Of a DNA stretch of 64,000 bases, positions 18,711 through 27,113 are shown piece after piece. A program made the translations under genes and the position numbers. The notes beneath the pieces are model-generated. The model was given only the letters and a program-made list of their open reading frames with translations. It searched no databases and was not told where the DNA came from. This stretch comes from Halorubrum sp. 48-1-W (GTDB taxonomy: Archaea; Halobacteriota; Halobacteria; Halobacteriales; Haloferacaceae), in NCBI RefSeq assembly GCF_003287355.1, contig NZ_QMIM01000016.1:50401-114400 (forward strand), given 5' to 3'. Each line of letters starts with the position of its first letter. Positions within the stretch are counted from its first letter, which is position 1.

Positions 18711-19775
18711 ATGATCAGCGCCAACGACGTCGCGGTCGGGATCGTCGGCCTCGGCGGGATCGGCACCCACCACGCGAGGCAGTTCCTCGACCGGGACGCG
18801 AACCTCGTCGGCGGGATGGACATCGACGCGGACGCCAGAGGACGCTTTTACGACGAGTTCGGGGTCGACACCTACGAGGACCCGGAGGAGCTCTACGCCG
18901 ACTGCGAGGCCGTCCTGATCACCACGCCGAACCGGTTCCACGAGGAGTACGCCACGGGGGCGCTGGAGGCCGGGCTCGACGTGCTCTTGGAGAAGCCGCT
19001 CGCACACACCCTCGAGAGCGCGGAGCGGATCGCTGACGCGGCAGCGGACGCGGAGGGGTTCTGTATGGTCGGGTTCAACAACCGGTTCCGGAAACCGGTC
19101 CAGGTGATCAAACACTACCAGGACGAGGGTCGCTTCGGCGAGACGAAACACGTCGAAGCGAACTACGTCCGGCGCCGAGGCGTGCCCGGTCGCGGCTCCT
19201 GGTTCACCTCCAAAGCGGTCGCCGGCGGCGGCGCACTCATCGACATCGGCGTCCACGCCATCGACCTCGCCCTCTACTTCCTCGACCATCCCGAGGTCGT
19301 CGAGGTCACCGGCGAGACACGCTCGGAGTTCGGCGGTCGCGACGACTACGCGTACATCGACACCTGGGGGGGAGACGAGGGACCGGGGGGGTTCGACGTC
19401 GACGACTCCGCCTCGGCGTTCATCCGCGGGGCGGACGGCAGCACCGTCTCGCTGGAGGTGGCGTGGGCGGCGAACCGGCCGCCGACCGACGAGTTCGTGA
19501 TCCGGGGGAGCAGGGCGGGCGCGACGTTCGACCGCGGTCGGGACGAGCTCACGCTCCACGAGGCGAGCGTCGGCGGCGGCCACCACCTCTCGGACACGGA
19601 CGTGACGACCCGCGACGACGACAGCCACGGGGCCGAACAGGACGTCTTCCTCGAGGCCGTCGCTGGGGGCGAACAGCCCGCGATCAACACGGTCGCGGAG
19701 GGGCTGGCCGTCCAACGCGTGATCGACGCGATCTACCGGTCCTCCGAGACCGGCCGCGCGGTCCGACTCGGCTGA
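18711..19775 (+). CDS. Gfo/Idh/MocA family oxidoreductase
   Basis: A 354-residue NAD(P)-dependent dehydrogenase, probably acting on a sugar or inositol-like substrate. The N-terminal Rossmann fold has VGIVGLGGIGTHHARQF, and the family EKP signature is seen in DVLLEKPLAHT near residue 100. The C-terminal half has GGGALIDIGVHAIDLALYF, the conserved Asp/His active-site stretch. The ATG at 18711 is chosen because the Rossmann strand follows directly and a TATA-like box is correctly placed. No sugar-pathway neighbours narrow the substrate. Confidence 0.9.
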   Translation: MISANDVAVGIVGLGGIGTHHARQFLDRDANLVGGMDIDADARGRFYDEFGVDTYEDPEELYADCEAVLITTPNRFHEEYATGALEAGLDVLLEKPLAHTLESAERIADAAADAEGFCMVGFNNRFRKPVQVIKHYQDEGRFGETKHVEANYVRRRGVPGRGSWFTSKAVAGGGALIDIGVHAIDLALYFLDHPEVVEVTGETRSEFGGRDDYAYIDTWGGDEGPGGFDVDDSASAFIRGADGSTVSLEVAWAANRPPTDEFVIRGSRAGATFDRGRDELTLHEASVGGGHHLSDTDVTTRDDDSHGAEQDVFLEAVAGGEQPAINTVAEGLAVQRVIDAIYRSSETGRAVRLG

Positions 19776-19845
19776 ACGCGAACGAACTCGGAGAATCGGA
19801 GGCCGGCTGTCGACCGGATCACGAACCTATTCGTCGCTGTAGTCC

Positions 19846-21051
19846 GTGGACCCGCGTATCGTGAGCGACTCGCCCGGACCGACGCCACCCTCCGAACGCA
19901 TCGTCAGCCTCGACGCGCTCCGCGGCGTGGCCGTCCTCGGCATCCTCGTGATCAACGTTCGGGTGTTCTCCATGCCCGAGACGACACTCCTCAACCCCAC
20001 CGTCTTCGGCGACTTCACCGGGGCGAACTACTGGGCGTGGCTCGTCGGGCACGTCCTCGCCGAACAGAAGTTTATCACCCTCTTCTCGGCGCTGTTCGGG
20101 GCGGGGATCGTCCTCTTCATCGAGAGCAAGGAGCGGAAGGGCCAGCCGGCCATACAGCTTCACTACCGCCGGACAGCCTGGCTGATCGCCATCGGGCTCG
20201 CGCACGCGTACCTGTTCTGGTACGGCGACATCCTCGTCGCCTACGGCTTCTGCGGGCTGGCGCTCGTCTTCGCACACGACTGGGAGCCGCGGGCACTCGC
20301 CGGGTTGGCGCTCGTCTTCCTGCTCGTCACGCCACTCCTCGAGGTGTTCGCGGGGCTCACTATCGGCGGCGAGGCGATCGCGGGCCAGTGGACACCCGCC
20401 GAGTCCGTGCTCCGCGCCGAGGTCGAGACCTATCGGAGCGGCTGGCTCGCCCAACTCGACCACCGCGTCCCCACCGCGTTCGAGCGACAGACCGTCGGCT
20501 TCCTCGGCGGCACGTTCTGGCGGGTCGGCGGGACCGTCCTGCTCGGGATGGCGCTGTACAAGTGGGGCGTATTGACCGGCGAACGCTCCACGGCGTTCTA
20601 TCGTCGGCTCGTCGTGGGCGGAGTCGTCGGGATCGGGATCGTCCTCGCCGGCGTCTGGTACATCGAGGCCAACGACTGGAGCGCGGGCGCGGCGCTGTTC
20701 TGGCGACAGTTCAACTACGTCGGTAGCCTCCTCGTCGCCGGCGGCTACGTCGGCGTCGTCACCCTCTACGTGCGGTGGCGACCCGACGGTCCGGCCACGC
20801 GGGCGTTCGCGGCGGTCGGTCGGACCGCGTTCACGAACTACCTCCTCCAGACCGTCGTGGCGACGACCGTCTTCTACGGGCACGGGCTCGGGGTGTTCGG
20901 CGCCGTCTCCCGCGTCGAGGCGCTCTCGATGGTCGTCGTCTTCTGGGCGATACAGGTGGCCCTCTCGGTGCTGTGGCTCCGGCGCTACCGGTTCGGCCCG
21001 GTCGAGTGGCTCTGGCGGACGCTCACCTACGGCGAGCGCCAGCCGATGTAG
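19846..21051 (+). CDS. DUF418 family membrane protein
   Basis: A 401-residue polytopic membrane protein. It opens with the diagnostic SLDALRGVAVLGILVINVRVFSMP, followed by about nine to ten hydrophobic segments. The C-terminal DUF418 block contains AVGRTAFTNYLLQTVVATTVFYGHGLG and a WLWRTLTYG end. Bacterial relatives (YeiB-like) have no firm function, though they resemble acyltransferase-3 proteins. The start could be the GTG at 19846 or the GTG at 19861. Confidence 0.88.
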   Translation: MDPRIVSDSPGPTPPSERIVSLDALRGVAVLGILVINVRVFSMPETTLLNPTVFGDFTGANYWAWLVGHVLAEQKFITLFSALFGAGIVLFIESKERKGQPAIQLHYRRTAWLIAIGLAHAYLFWYGDILVAYGFCGLALVFAHDWEPRALAGLALVFLLVTPLLEVFAGLTIGGEAIAGQWTPAESVLRAEVETYRSGWLAQLDHRVPTAFERQTVGFLGGTFWRVGGTVLLGMALYKWGVLTGERSTAFYRRLVVGGVVGIGIVLAGVWYIEANDWSAGAALFWRQFNYVGSLLVAGGYVGVVTLYVRWRPDGPATRAFAAVGRTAFTNYLLQTVVATTVFYGHGLGVFGAVSRVEALSMVVVFWAIQVALSVLWLRRYRFGPVEWLWRTLTYGERQPM

Positions 21052-21077
21052 CCATCTGACCGGCTCGGGCCGAGTTC

Positions 21078-21857
21078 CTACGCCGACTCCGACCCCGACA
21101 CGATCCGGTTCGAGAGGGTTCCGACACCCTCGTAGGTGATCTCGACGCGCTCGCCCGGCTCGACGAGCCCGGGGTTCGCGGGGCTCCCGAACGCGACACA
21201 GTCGCCGGGTCGGAAGGTGAACCGCCGGGAGAGGTACGAGACGGTTTCGTACGGGTCGAACAGCATGAGTTCGGTGTTCGCGTCCTGTCGGCGCTCCCCG
21301 CCGACGGTCGTCGTCACGTCGAGCCCGGTCGGGTCGACGTCCGTCTCGATCCAGGGGCCGAGCGGGGCGGAGCCGTCGAACGCCTTCCGTGCGGTCCGCC
21401 CGTTCTGGTCTAACGCGTCGAGGTCGTTCAGGACCGTGTATCCGCGGACCGCGTCGGGGACGTCCTCGGGAGCGAGGTCGCGGCACCGCTCGTCGATCAC
21501 GGCGACGAGCTCGCCGGCGTAGGTCAACTCGTCGGTCCACTCCGGGTACCGAACCGCACTGCCGTGTGCGACGAGGCTCGCGGGCGGCTTGATGAAGAAG
21601 TCCGGCTCCTCGGGTCGCTCGTACGCCATCTGATCGAGCGTCTCCACGTAGTTCCGGCCCACGCAGTAGAGCGCGCCGGGCTCACACGGCGGGAGGAGTC
21701 GACCGTCACGGCCGACCTCGTAGGTCCCGCGTGAACCGTCCCCGTCTCGGTCTTTCCCGTGCCGGCCGTTCGCGTCCCCGTCCTCGACGACGACGGTCCC
21801 GTCCTCGTACCGGCCGGCCACCGGCCCGTCGGGCGTCAGCAGGCGAGCGAGTCGCAT
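21078..21857 (-). CDS. Fumarylacetoacetate hydrolase family protein
   Basis: A 259-residue enzyme of the FAH superfamily, which hydrolyses or isomerises 2-oxo/dioxo acids using a divalent metal. Seen: YCVGRNYVETL, EEPDFFIKPPASLVAHGS, TYAGELVAVIDERC (metal-binding Glu region), VLNDLDALDQ, and a C-terminal LMLFDPYETVSYLSRRFTFRPGDCVAFGSPAN block. Residues about 25-55 hold a charged Asp/Gly insertion before the FAH core. ATG 21857 is used since MRLARLLTPDGPVAGRYEDG is the typical opening. The exact substrate is unknown. Confidence 0.9.
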   Translation of the reverse strand: MRLARLLTPDGPVAGRYEDGTVVVEDGDANGRHGKDRDGDGSRGTYEVGRDGRLLPPCEPGALYCVGRNYVETLDQMAYERPEEPDFFIKPPASLVAHGSAVRYPEWTDELTYAGELVAVIDERCRDLAPEDVPDAVRGYTVLNDLDALDQNGRTARKAFDGSAPLGPWIETDVDPTGLDVTTTVGGERRQDANTELMLFDPYETVSYLSRRFTFRPGDCVAFGSPANPGLVEPGERVEITYEGVGTLSNRIVSGSESA

Positions 21858-21906
21858 GCCGACGCGTCCACCCGCCGGCGACAAAGCTCCGTCGATGCGG
21901 GCGGTC

Positions 21907-22317
21907 TCACTCCCCCGTTTCCTCGATCCCGATCACGACCGCCGACCGGATCTCGAGGGCCGTCTCGAACTCCGCGCGTCGGCCGGTCGTCGACCCCCAC
22001 CGTTCGACCGCGGTCTCGTGGGCGCGGGCGACCGCGTCGCGCTCGCGGTCGGCGAAGCCGAGCCGTGCGCCGACCCCGTCCCAGTGGTCGGGCTCGACGA
22101 GGAACGTCTCGCGGTCCGGGGCTGACTCGATCCGCTCGTAGCGACGTCGGTACGTCTCGAGACGCGGGCCGAGGTCGGCCTGGACGCGCGCGAGGAGCAC
22201 CGGAAGCCGGTCGGCGGGGACGCTCGCGAGCGCCGCGGCCTTCAGGAGCGCGTTCCCGTCGATCGGGTGGTCCCCCTCACTGCCTCCAGCACCGTCCCCG
22301 GCGGATCCAGCGCCCAT
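21907..22317 (-). CDS. Uncharacterised protein coupled to the beta-grasp gene
   Basis: A 136-residue soluble protein with a Gly/Ser/Asp-rich first 20 residues and a mostly helical remainder (GNALLKAAALASVPADRLPVLL, then TYRRRYERIESA, then RAEFETALEIRSAVVIGIEETGE). No family recognised. Its ATG overlaps the stop of the upstream gene as TGATG, so the two are surely cotranscribed and probably translationally coupled. This links it to the ubiquitin-like/MoaD protein in an unknown way. Confidence 0.7.
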   Translation of the reverse strand: MGAGSAGDGAGGSEGDHPIDGNALLKAAALASVPADRLPVLLARVQADLGPRLETYRRRYERIESAPDRETFLVEPDHWDGVGARLGFADRERDAVARAHETAVERWGSTTGRRAEFETALEIRSAVVIGIEETGE

Positions 22318-22961
22318 CAGCCGCCGGCCCGCATCGCCTTCCGTTTGAACTTCGGGAGCAACTCGTCCAAGACCGACTCCTCGCCCGCGAACGAGACGGT
22401 CACCTCCGTGAGCGTGATCGACGCCGCCGCGGTCACCTTCACTGCGGCCAGGGTCGCCCGCCAGTCGTCGCCGTCGACGCGCGTCGCCGACGCGGGGTCG
22501 TCGGTGCCGACGAGCTCGCCGCCGAGGTTCTCGAGGTAGTGGGCTGCGAGCCGCCTGGAGATCCCCCGATACGCGACCTCCCTGCGAACCCATCCCGACT
22601 CGGCCGGCGGTTCAGTCGGCGGTTCGAGCGGGTCCGATGGTTCGGGTGATTCCGACGACTCCGACGGATCCGCGACGTCCTCCCCGCCGCCGGCGACGGG
22701 TGGAAAGACGGAGAGCCGGTCGCCGTCGACGAGTTCGGTGTCGAGCCCCTGGAGGTGTAACACCTCGCGACCGTTCTTCAACACGTTGATCTGCGGTGCG
22801 AGGTCGCCGTCGACGATCAGCCGACCGTCCATCCCCTCGTACTCCGCCTCCAGGGCACGGAGCACGTCGCCGACGTCGGAACCGTCGTCGAACTCGTGGA
22901 CGACGGTCTTTCCCCCGGCAGCCTCCCGAAACGTCGCGAAGAACCGCAACTCCAGTTCCAT
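22317..22961 (-). CDS. MoaD/SAMP-type beta-grasp protein with C-terminal extension
   Basis: 214 residues. The first 90 are a ubiquitin-like beta-grasp domain (MELELRFFATFREAAGGKTV through NVLKNGREVLHLQGLDTELVDGDRLSVFPPVAGGG), matching MoaD/ThiS and archaeal SAMP proteins. The glycines that end a free modifier are here internal and followed by an acidic Ser/Pro/Glu linker (about 95-122). A second folded domain (about 125-214: REVAYRGISRRLAAHYLENLGGE onward) ends in GG again. Haloferax volcanii has similar SAMP-domain fusions. The ATG at 22961 gives the conserved start. Confidence 0.85.
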   Translation of the reverse strand: MELELRFFATFREAAGGKTVVHEFDDGSDVGDVLRALEAEYEGMDGRLIVDGDLAPQINVLKNGREVLHLQGLDTELVDGDRLSVFPPVAGGGEDVADPSESSESPEPSDPLEPPTEPPAESGWVRREVAYRGISRRLAAHYLENLGGELVGTDDPASATRVDGDDWRATLAAVKVTAAASITLTEVTVSFAGEESVLDELLPKFKRKAMRAGG

Positions 22962-23276
22962 ACTCACCACGTCGGGACGCGGCGGCTTAAAAACGGGCGT
23001 CACCGGTGGTGTCCGACCCGTTCGGCGGGTGGAGGTCCGTGGTTCGTCGGCGAGTCGGAAGTGGTGGCTCGGTGGAAACCCGTCGTCACAAGGGGCTCAG
23101 TGGGGGTAACACGTCGTCACTGCCACCGGTTTCGGGTTGCTCGTCGAAGGATATAAAACGTCCGTGACTGCGGCCTCGACGGAGAAGGGGTCCGGGAGAG
23201 AAGGGGTCCGGGAGAGAAGGGAGACCCGGGTGCTGATCGGTCCGAGGCGGGCGGGGCTGTCGGCGGAGGACCCGTC
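22962..23276. other. 315-base intergenic region with repeat and TATA-like string
   Basis: No convincing gene. It holds a 16-bp tandem repeat (see that entry) and GGATATAAAACG (about 23149-23160), which reads as a TATA box on either strand, although no protein gene begins at the right distance. It could serve a small RNA or an unusually long leader of the beta-grasp gene. Confidence 0.4.
23182..23220. repeat. 16-bp tandem repeat, about 2.4 copies
   Basis: GAGAAGGGGTCCGGGA occurs at 23182 and 23198, with a partial copy at 23214; the two full copies are identical. It lies upstream of the beta-grasp gene and downstream of the Lrp gene. Confidence 0.85.
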
Positions 23277-23801
23277 TCACTCGGTCGGCGGGTCGAGGAC
23301 GGCGTCTCGAGCTTGCTCAGGGAGGTTCTCCGTGACGGTCCGACCGTTCTCGAACTCGCGCATCACGAACCGCGAGGAGGTCTCGTTGACGCCGTCGATG
23401 GCGACCATGCGGTCGATGAGGTCGTTGAGTTGGACGCGACTCTGAACGCGGCTGATGACGACGAAGTCGACGTCGCCCATCGTGTAGAACACCTGCTCGA
23501 CGCCGTCGATGCGACACAGCGCCTCGCCGACGTCGTCCGAGTACCCACGTTCGTGCGTGACCGAGACGTCCGTGATCGCGACCATCTCCAGCCCGAACGC
23601 CATCGGGTCGACGTCGGCCGTGACCCCTCGAATGACCCCGTTGTCCTTGAGCTTGTTCACCCGGTAGTGGACCGCCGACGTCGACAGGTCCAACTCGTCG
23701 GCGAGCGTCTCGAGGCTGACGTCGAAGTCCGCCTCGACGCGTTCGAGGATGGCGAGGTCGGTCTCGTCGAGGTCGGGAGAACTCCGGAGCGCGTCGTTCA
23801 T
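23277..23801 (-). CDS. Lrp/AsnC family transcriptional regulator
   Basis: 174 residues. An N-terminal helix-turn-helix (about 12-60: LDETDLAILERVEADFDVSLETLADELDLSTSAVHYRVNKL) is followed by the RAM effector-binding domain (about 70-150) with VEQVFYTMGDVDFVVISRVQS. Lrp proteins usually sense amino acids and regulate adjacent or autologous genes. It sits 84 bases downstream of the aminotransferase gene on the same strand, so it could be cotranscribed and control the aminotransferase/aldehyde dehydrogenase pair. Confidence 0.94.
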   Translation of the reverse strand: MNDALRSSPDLDETDLAILERVEADFDVSLETLADELDLSTSAVHYRVNKLKDNGVIRGVTADVDPMAFGLEMVAITDVSVTHERGYSDDVGEALCRIDGVEQVFYTMGDVDFVVISRVQSRVQLNDLIDRMVAIDGVNETSSRFVMREFENGRTVTENLPEQARDAVLDPPTE

Positions 23802-23885
23802 ACACCAGCATCGTGGCGTCGGGTCAAGAAAACCACGTATCGAGACGCCCCGTCTCCGTCCGTGGTGACTGTCCGCGCCCGACCC

Positions 23886-25223
23886 TTACTCCATCGCGTC
23901 GTCGGCGACCTCGAGGCCGGCGTCCACCGCCTCGATGGCCTCGTCGATCTCGGCTCTGCTGATCGGTAGCGGCGGCGCGACGATCAGGGTGTTGATCATG
24001 TTCGCGACGTAGGTGCCGTGCTCGTAGGCGGTCGCGGCGACCTCGTCGACCACGGTCGAGCCCTTGCTCACTTTGTCCGCGCGCTCGCCGAACGGGACGC
24101 GCTCGCCGGGACGCTTCGTCAGCTCGATGCCGCGGAAGAGGCCGACGCCGCGGGCCTCACCCACGCTCGGGTGGCGTTCGGCGAGTTCGTCGATCCGCTC
24201 GCCGAGGTACTCGCCGACCTGACTCGCGTGCTCGATCAGGCCCTCCTCCTCGTACGTCTCGATCGCCGCGACGCCCGCCGCGACGGCGGCCGGATGTCCG
24301 GAGTACGTATGGCCGTGACAGAACATCTCGTCCTCGAAGTGGGCGGCGATCTCGTCGCTGACGACCGTGGCACCGAGCGGCTGGTAGGCCCCGGTCAACC
24401 CCTTCGCCATCGTCATGATGTCCGGTTCGACGCCGAACACGTCGGCACCGAACCACTCTCCGGTTCGGCCGAACCCGCTCATCACCTCGTCGACGATCAG
24501 AAGCGCCCCGTGGTCGTGGGCGATCTCCTTGAGCCGCGGCAGGTACTCGTCCGGAGGGACCAGGATCCCGTTCGAGCCGACGATCGGTTCGACGAGCACC
24601 GCCGCGACGGTGTCGCCCTCCAGATGGAGCATCTCGTCGACGTACTCCAGACTCTCCATCGGATCGAGCGTCGAGCCGTAGGCGTACGGGTCGGGGGCCT
24701 TGATCGCCCCTGGGATCCCCGGTTCGGCCGCCAGCCGTCGCGGGTCGCCGGTGACGCTTATCGAGCCGTAGGTCGCCCCGTGATACGAGCGGTACCGCGA
24801 GACGATCTTCCGGTTACCCGTATAGAAGCGCGCGATCTTGATCGCGGCCTCGACCGCCTCGGTCCCGCTGGTCGAAAAGAACGTCTTCGAGAGGTCGCCC
24901 GGCGTGATCTCGGCGAGTTTCTCGCCCAGCTTCGCCCGCGGTTCGGTCGTGTATCCCGGGGCGACGTACGCGGCGTCGGCGACCTGCTCGGCGATGGCTT
25001 CCTCGACCCGTTCGGCGGAGTGGCCGAGGTTCGAGCACATGAGTTGACTCGAGAAGTCGATGAACTCGTCGCCGTCGCCGTCGGTGAACCGCACGCCCTC
25101 CGCGTGAGTCACCTCCGTGGGGCTGACCTCGCTCTGGAACGACCACGTCCCGAAGACGTGCTCCCTGTCGGTACGTTCGGTCGGATTGAGTCCGTCGGCC
25201 GGCGCGGATCCCTGTTTCGACAT
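23886..25223 (-). CDS. Class III (omega) aminotransferase
   Basis: A 445-residue PLP enzyme. Motifs include FFSTSGTEAVEAAIKIAR (phosphate-binding loop), RSYHGATYGSISVTGDP, LLIVDEVMSGFGRTGEWFG (Asp for the PLP nitrogen), and MTMAKGLTGAYQPLG with the Schiff-base Lys. Class III members move omega- or beta-amino groups from substrates such as beta-alanine, GABA or 3-aminoisobutyrate to pyruvate or 2-oxoglutarate. It is divergent from a methylmalonate-semialdehyde-type dehydrogenase and followed by an Lrp regulator, which supports a degradative role making a semialdehyde. Confidence 0.92.
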   Translation of the reverse strand: MSKQGSAPADGLNPTERTDREHVFGTWSFQSEVSPTEVTHAEGVRFTDGDGDEFIDFSSQLMCSNLGHSAERVEEAIAEQVADAAYVAPGYTTEPRAKLGEKLAEITPGDLSKTFFSTSGTEAVEAAIKIARFYTGNRKIVSRYRSYHGATYGSISVTGDPRRLAAEPGIPGAIKAPDPYAYGSTLDPMESLEYVDEMLHLEGDTVAAVLVEPIVGSNGILVPPDEYLPRLKEIAHDHGALLIVDEVMSGFGRTGEWFGADVFGVEPDIMTMAKGLTGAYQPLGATVVSDEIAAHFEDEMFCHGHTYSGHPAAVAAGVAAIETYEEEGLIEHASQVGEYLGERIDELAERHPSVGEARGVGLFRGIELTKRPGERVPFGERADKVSKGSTVVDEVAATAYEHGTYVANMINTLIVAPPLPISRAEIDEAIEAVDAGLEVADDAME

Positions 25224-25393
25224 TGATCGTTGTCAACTATTCACGTGGATTGATTAATCTTTGGCTCTAGCCGCTGAATTAGGAAATTATTCGATGAATA
25301 TGGGGATCGAGGTCATCTCGTCTCGTCTATCGGGGCTGTCGGACGAAGGCGTCGGAACATACTTACCGACGGGGGAAGACCCGCCCTCAAGGG
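25224..25393. promoter_or_regulatory. AT-rich divergent control region
   Basis: A 170-base gap between divergent aminotransferase and aldehyde dehydrogenase genes, clearly AT-richer than the flanks between about 25224 and 25300. It contains GATTGATTAATC at 25248-25259 (a nearly palindromic site) and GGAAATTATTCG further right. It is a good candidate for binding by the nearby Lrp-type regulator. No gene is seen in it. Confidence 0.5.
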
Positions 25394-26872
25394 ATGTCAC
25401 TCGACACCACGCCACCGTGGGGAGACGTACGGAACTACATCGCCGGCTCCTGGCGAGAACCGACCGGGGACGACGGCCAGGACGTGATCGATCCGGGCAC
25501 CGGTGAGACGCTCACACGCGTCGGGTTCAGCTCGGCTGCCGACGTCGACACGGCGGTCGAGGCCGGCGCGGACGCGTTCGACGAGTGGTCGCGAACGTCG
25601 GTCGAAGCGCGGATCCAGCCGCTCTTCGAACTCAAACGGCTCCTCGAGGAACACCAGGACGAACTCGCCGAGGTGCTCGTCCGCGAGCACGGCAAGACGG
25701 TCGGGGAGGCAAGGGGCGAACTCCGACGCGGTATCGAGAACGTCGAGGTCGCCTGTGGCATCCCGTCGATGATGCAGGCCGGCCACCTGCCCAACGCCGC
25801 GCCCGACATCGACGAGACCGCGGTTCGCAAGCCGCTCGGCGTGTTCGCAGCGGTCACCCCGTTCAACTTCCCCGGCATGATCCCGCTCTGGTTCCTCCCG
25901 TACGCGGTGGCGACCGGGAACGCGTTCGTCCTCAAACCCAGCGAGCAGGACCCCGTCGTCGCCGAGCGCCTGTTCGAGCTGATCGACGAGGCGGGCTTCC
26001 CCGACGGCGTCGTCCAACTCGTCCACGGCGGCGCCGACACCGTGAACGCGCTCCTCGACCACGACGGCATCGAGGGCGTCTCGTTCGTCGGTAGCACGCC
26101 GGTCGCGAAACACGTCTACGAGCGGGCCGCCGTGAACGGCAAGCGCGTCCAGGCCCAGGGCGGCGCGAAGAACCACGTGGTCGTCACCGAGACCGCCGAC
26201 CTCGAGTTCGCCGCGGACAAGACCGTCTCGTCGGCGTTCGCGTGCGGGGGCGAGCGCTGTCTCGCGAACGACGTCGTCGTCGTCGAGGCGGGCGTCTACG
26301 ACGAGTTCGTCGACCGCGTCCTCGCGGAGGCGGAGTCCCGGACCGTCGGCTACGGCCTCGACGAGGGGACCGACATCGGCGCGCTGATCACGCCCGAACA
26401 CGAGGAGCGGGTCCGTGAGCTGATCGCGAGCGGCGTCGACGAGGGGGCGGACCTCCTCCTGGACGGTCGCGACGTGTCGGTCGACGGCTACGAGGACGGC
26501 AACTTCCTGGGGCCGACGGTGTTCGGCGACGTCGACCCGGCGATGCGGATCGTCAGGGAGGAGATATTCGGTCCCGTCCTGGGGCTGATGAGCGTCGCGG
26601 ACATGGACGAGGCGATCGACGTGGTGAACCGGAGCGACTTCGGCAACGCGGCGAGCCTGTTCACCGCGAGCGGGGCCGACGCCCGACGGTTCCGTCACGA
26701 GGCCGACGTGGGGAACATCGGCGTGAACGCCGGAACCGCCGCGCCGATGGCGTTCTTCCACTTCGGCGGCCGGAAGGACTCGTTCTTCGGCGACCTCCAC
26801 GCCCAGGGCCAGGACATGATCCACTTCTACACCGACGAGACGGTGTACATCGAGCGGTGGCCGGACGCCTGA
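25394..26872 (+). CDS. CoA-acylating methylmalonate-semialdehyde dehydrogenase-type aldehyde dehydrogenase
   Basis: A 492-residue NAD-dependent aldehyde dehydrogenase. FAAVTPFNFPGMIPLWFLPYAVATGNAFVLKPSEQDP and QGGAKNHVVV are hallmarks of the MMSA dehydrogenase subgroup, which makes propionyl- or acetyl-CoA from methylmalonate or malonate semialdehyde. The catalytic Cys is Cys289 in GGERCLAND; the usual general-base Glu motif is replaced by the GGAKN stretch, as in that subgroup. It is divergent from an omega-aminotransferase, which would supply the semialdehyde. Confidence 0.93.
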   Translation: MSLDTTPPWGDVRNYIAGSWREPTGDDGQDVIDPGTGETLTRVGFSSAADVDTAVEAGADAFDEWSRTSVEARIQPLFELKRLLEEHQDELAEVLVREHGKTVGEARGELRRGIENVEVACGIPSMMQAGHLPNAAPDIDETAVRKPLGVFAAVTPFNFPGMIPLWFLPYAVATGNAFVLKPSEQDPVVAERLFELIDEAGFPDGVVQLVHGGADTVNALLDHDGIEGVSFVGSTPVAKHVYERAAVNGKRVQAQGGAKNHVVVTETADLEFAADKTVSSAFACGGERCLANDVVVVEAGVYDEFVDRVLAEAESRTVGYGLDEGTDIGALITPEHEERVRELIASGVDEGADLLLDGRDVSVDGYEDGNFLGPTVFGDVDPAMRIVREEIFGPVLGLMSVADMDEAIDVVNRSDFGNAASLFTASGADARRFRHEADVGNIGVNAGTAAPMAFFHFGGRKDSFFGDLHAQGQDMIHFYTDETVYIERWPDA

Positions 26873-26917
26873 ACGCACTATCCCGGACGTCCGAGCCGAG
26901 GGGCTGATCCCGGGTTC

Positions 26918-27014
26918 CCGGCGGTCGCTCGGTCAGGCTCACCGGACCGGCGGTCGCTCGGTCAGGCTCACCGGACCGGCGGTCGCTCGGTCAGGCCCGT
27001 CAGACCGGCGGTCG
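26918..27014. repeat. 29-bp tandem repeat, 3 copies plus a partial fourth
   Basis: The unit starting CCGGCGGTCGCTCGGTCAGG occurs at 26918, 26947 and 26976, with a partial copy at 27005; the first two are identical and the third differs in its last bases. It lies in the 241-base gap after the aldehyde dehydrogenase gene. No gene seen in the gap. Confidence 0.9.
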
Positions 27015-27085
27015 AGGCCGTCACGTCCAACGAGTGGCCGATAGTCGAATCGCCAGATAGACGGGCATTCGTGGCCCAGAAACAC

Positions 27086-27092
27086 TTTTTAC
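27086..27092 (+). promoter_or_regulatory. TATA-like box for the amidohydrolase gene
   Basis: TTTTTAC about 22-28 bases before the ATG at 27114, in a short AT-rich stretch that also contains TTAAATATATC. This fits a leaderless start. Confidence 0.4.
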
Positions 27093-27113
27093 TGATTAAA
27101 TATATCAGTAAAT

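Noticed and set aside
26918..27014. 29-bp repeats as a small CRISPR array
   Set aside because: The copies are directly adjacent with no spacers and no cas genes are near; they are a plain tandem duplication.
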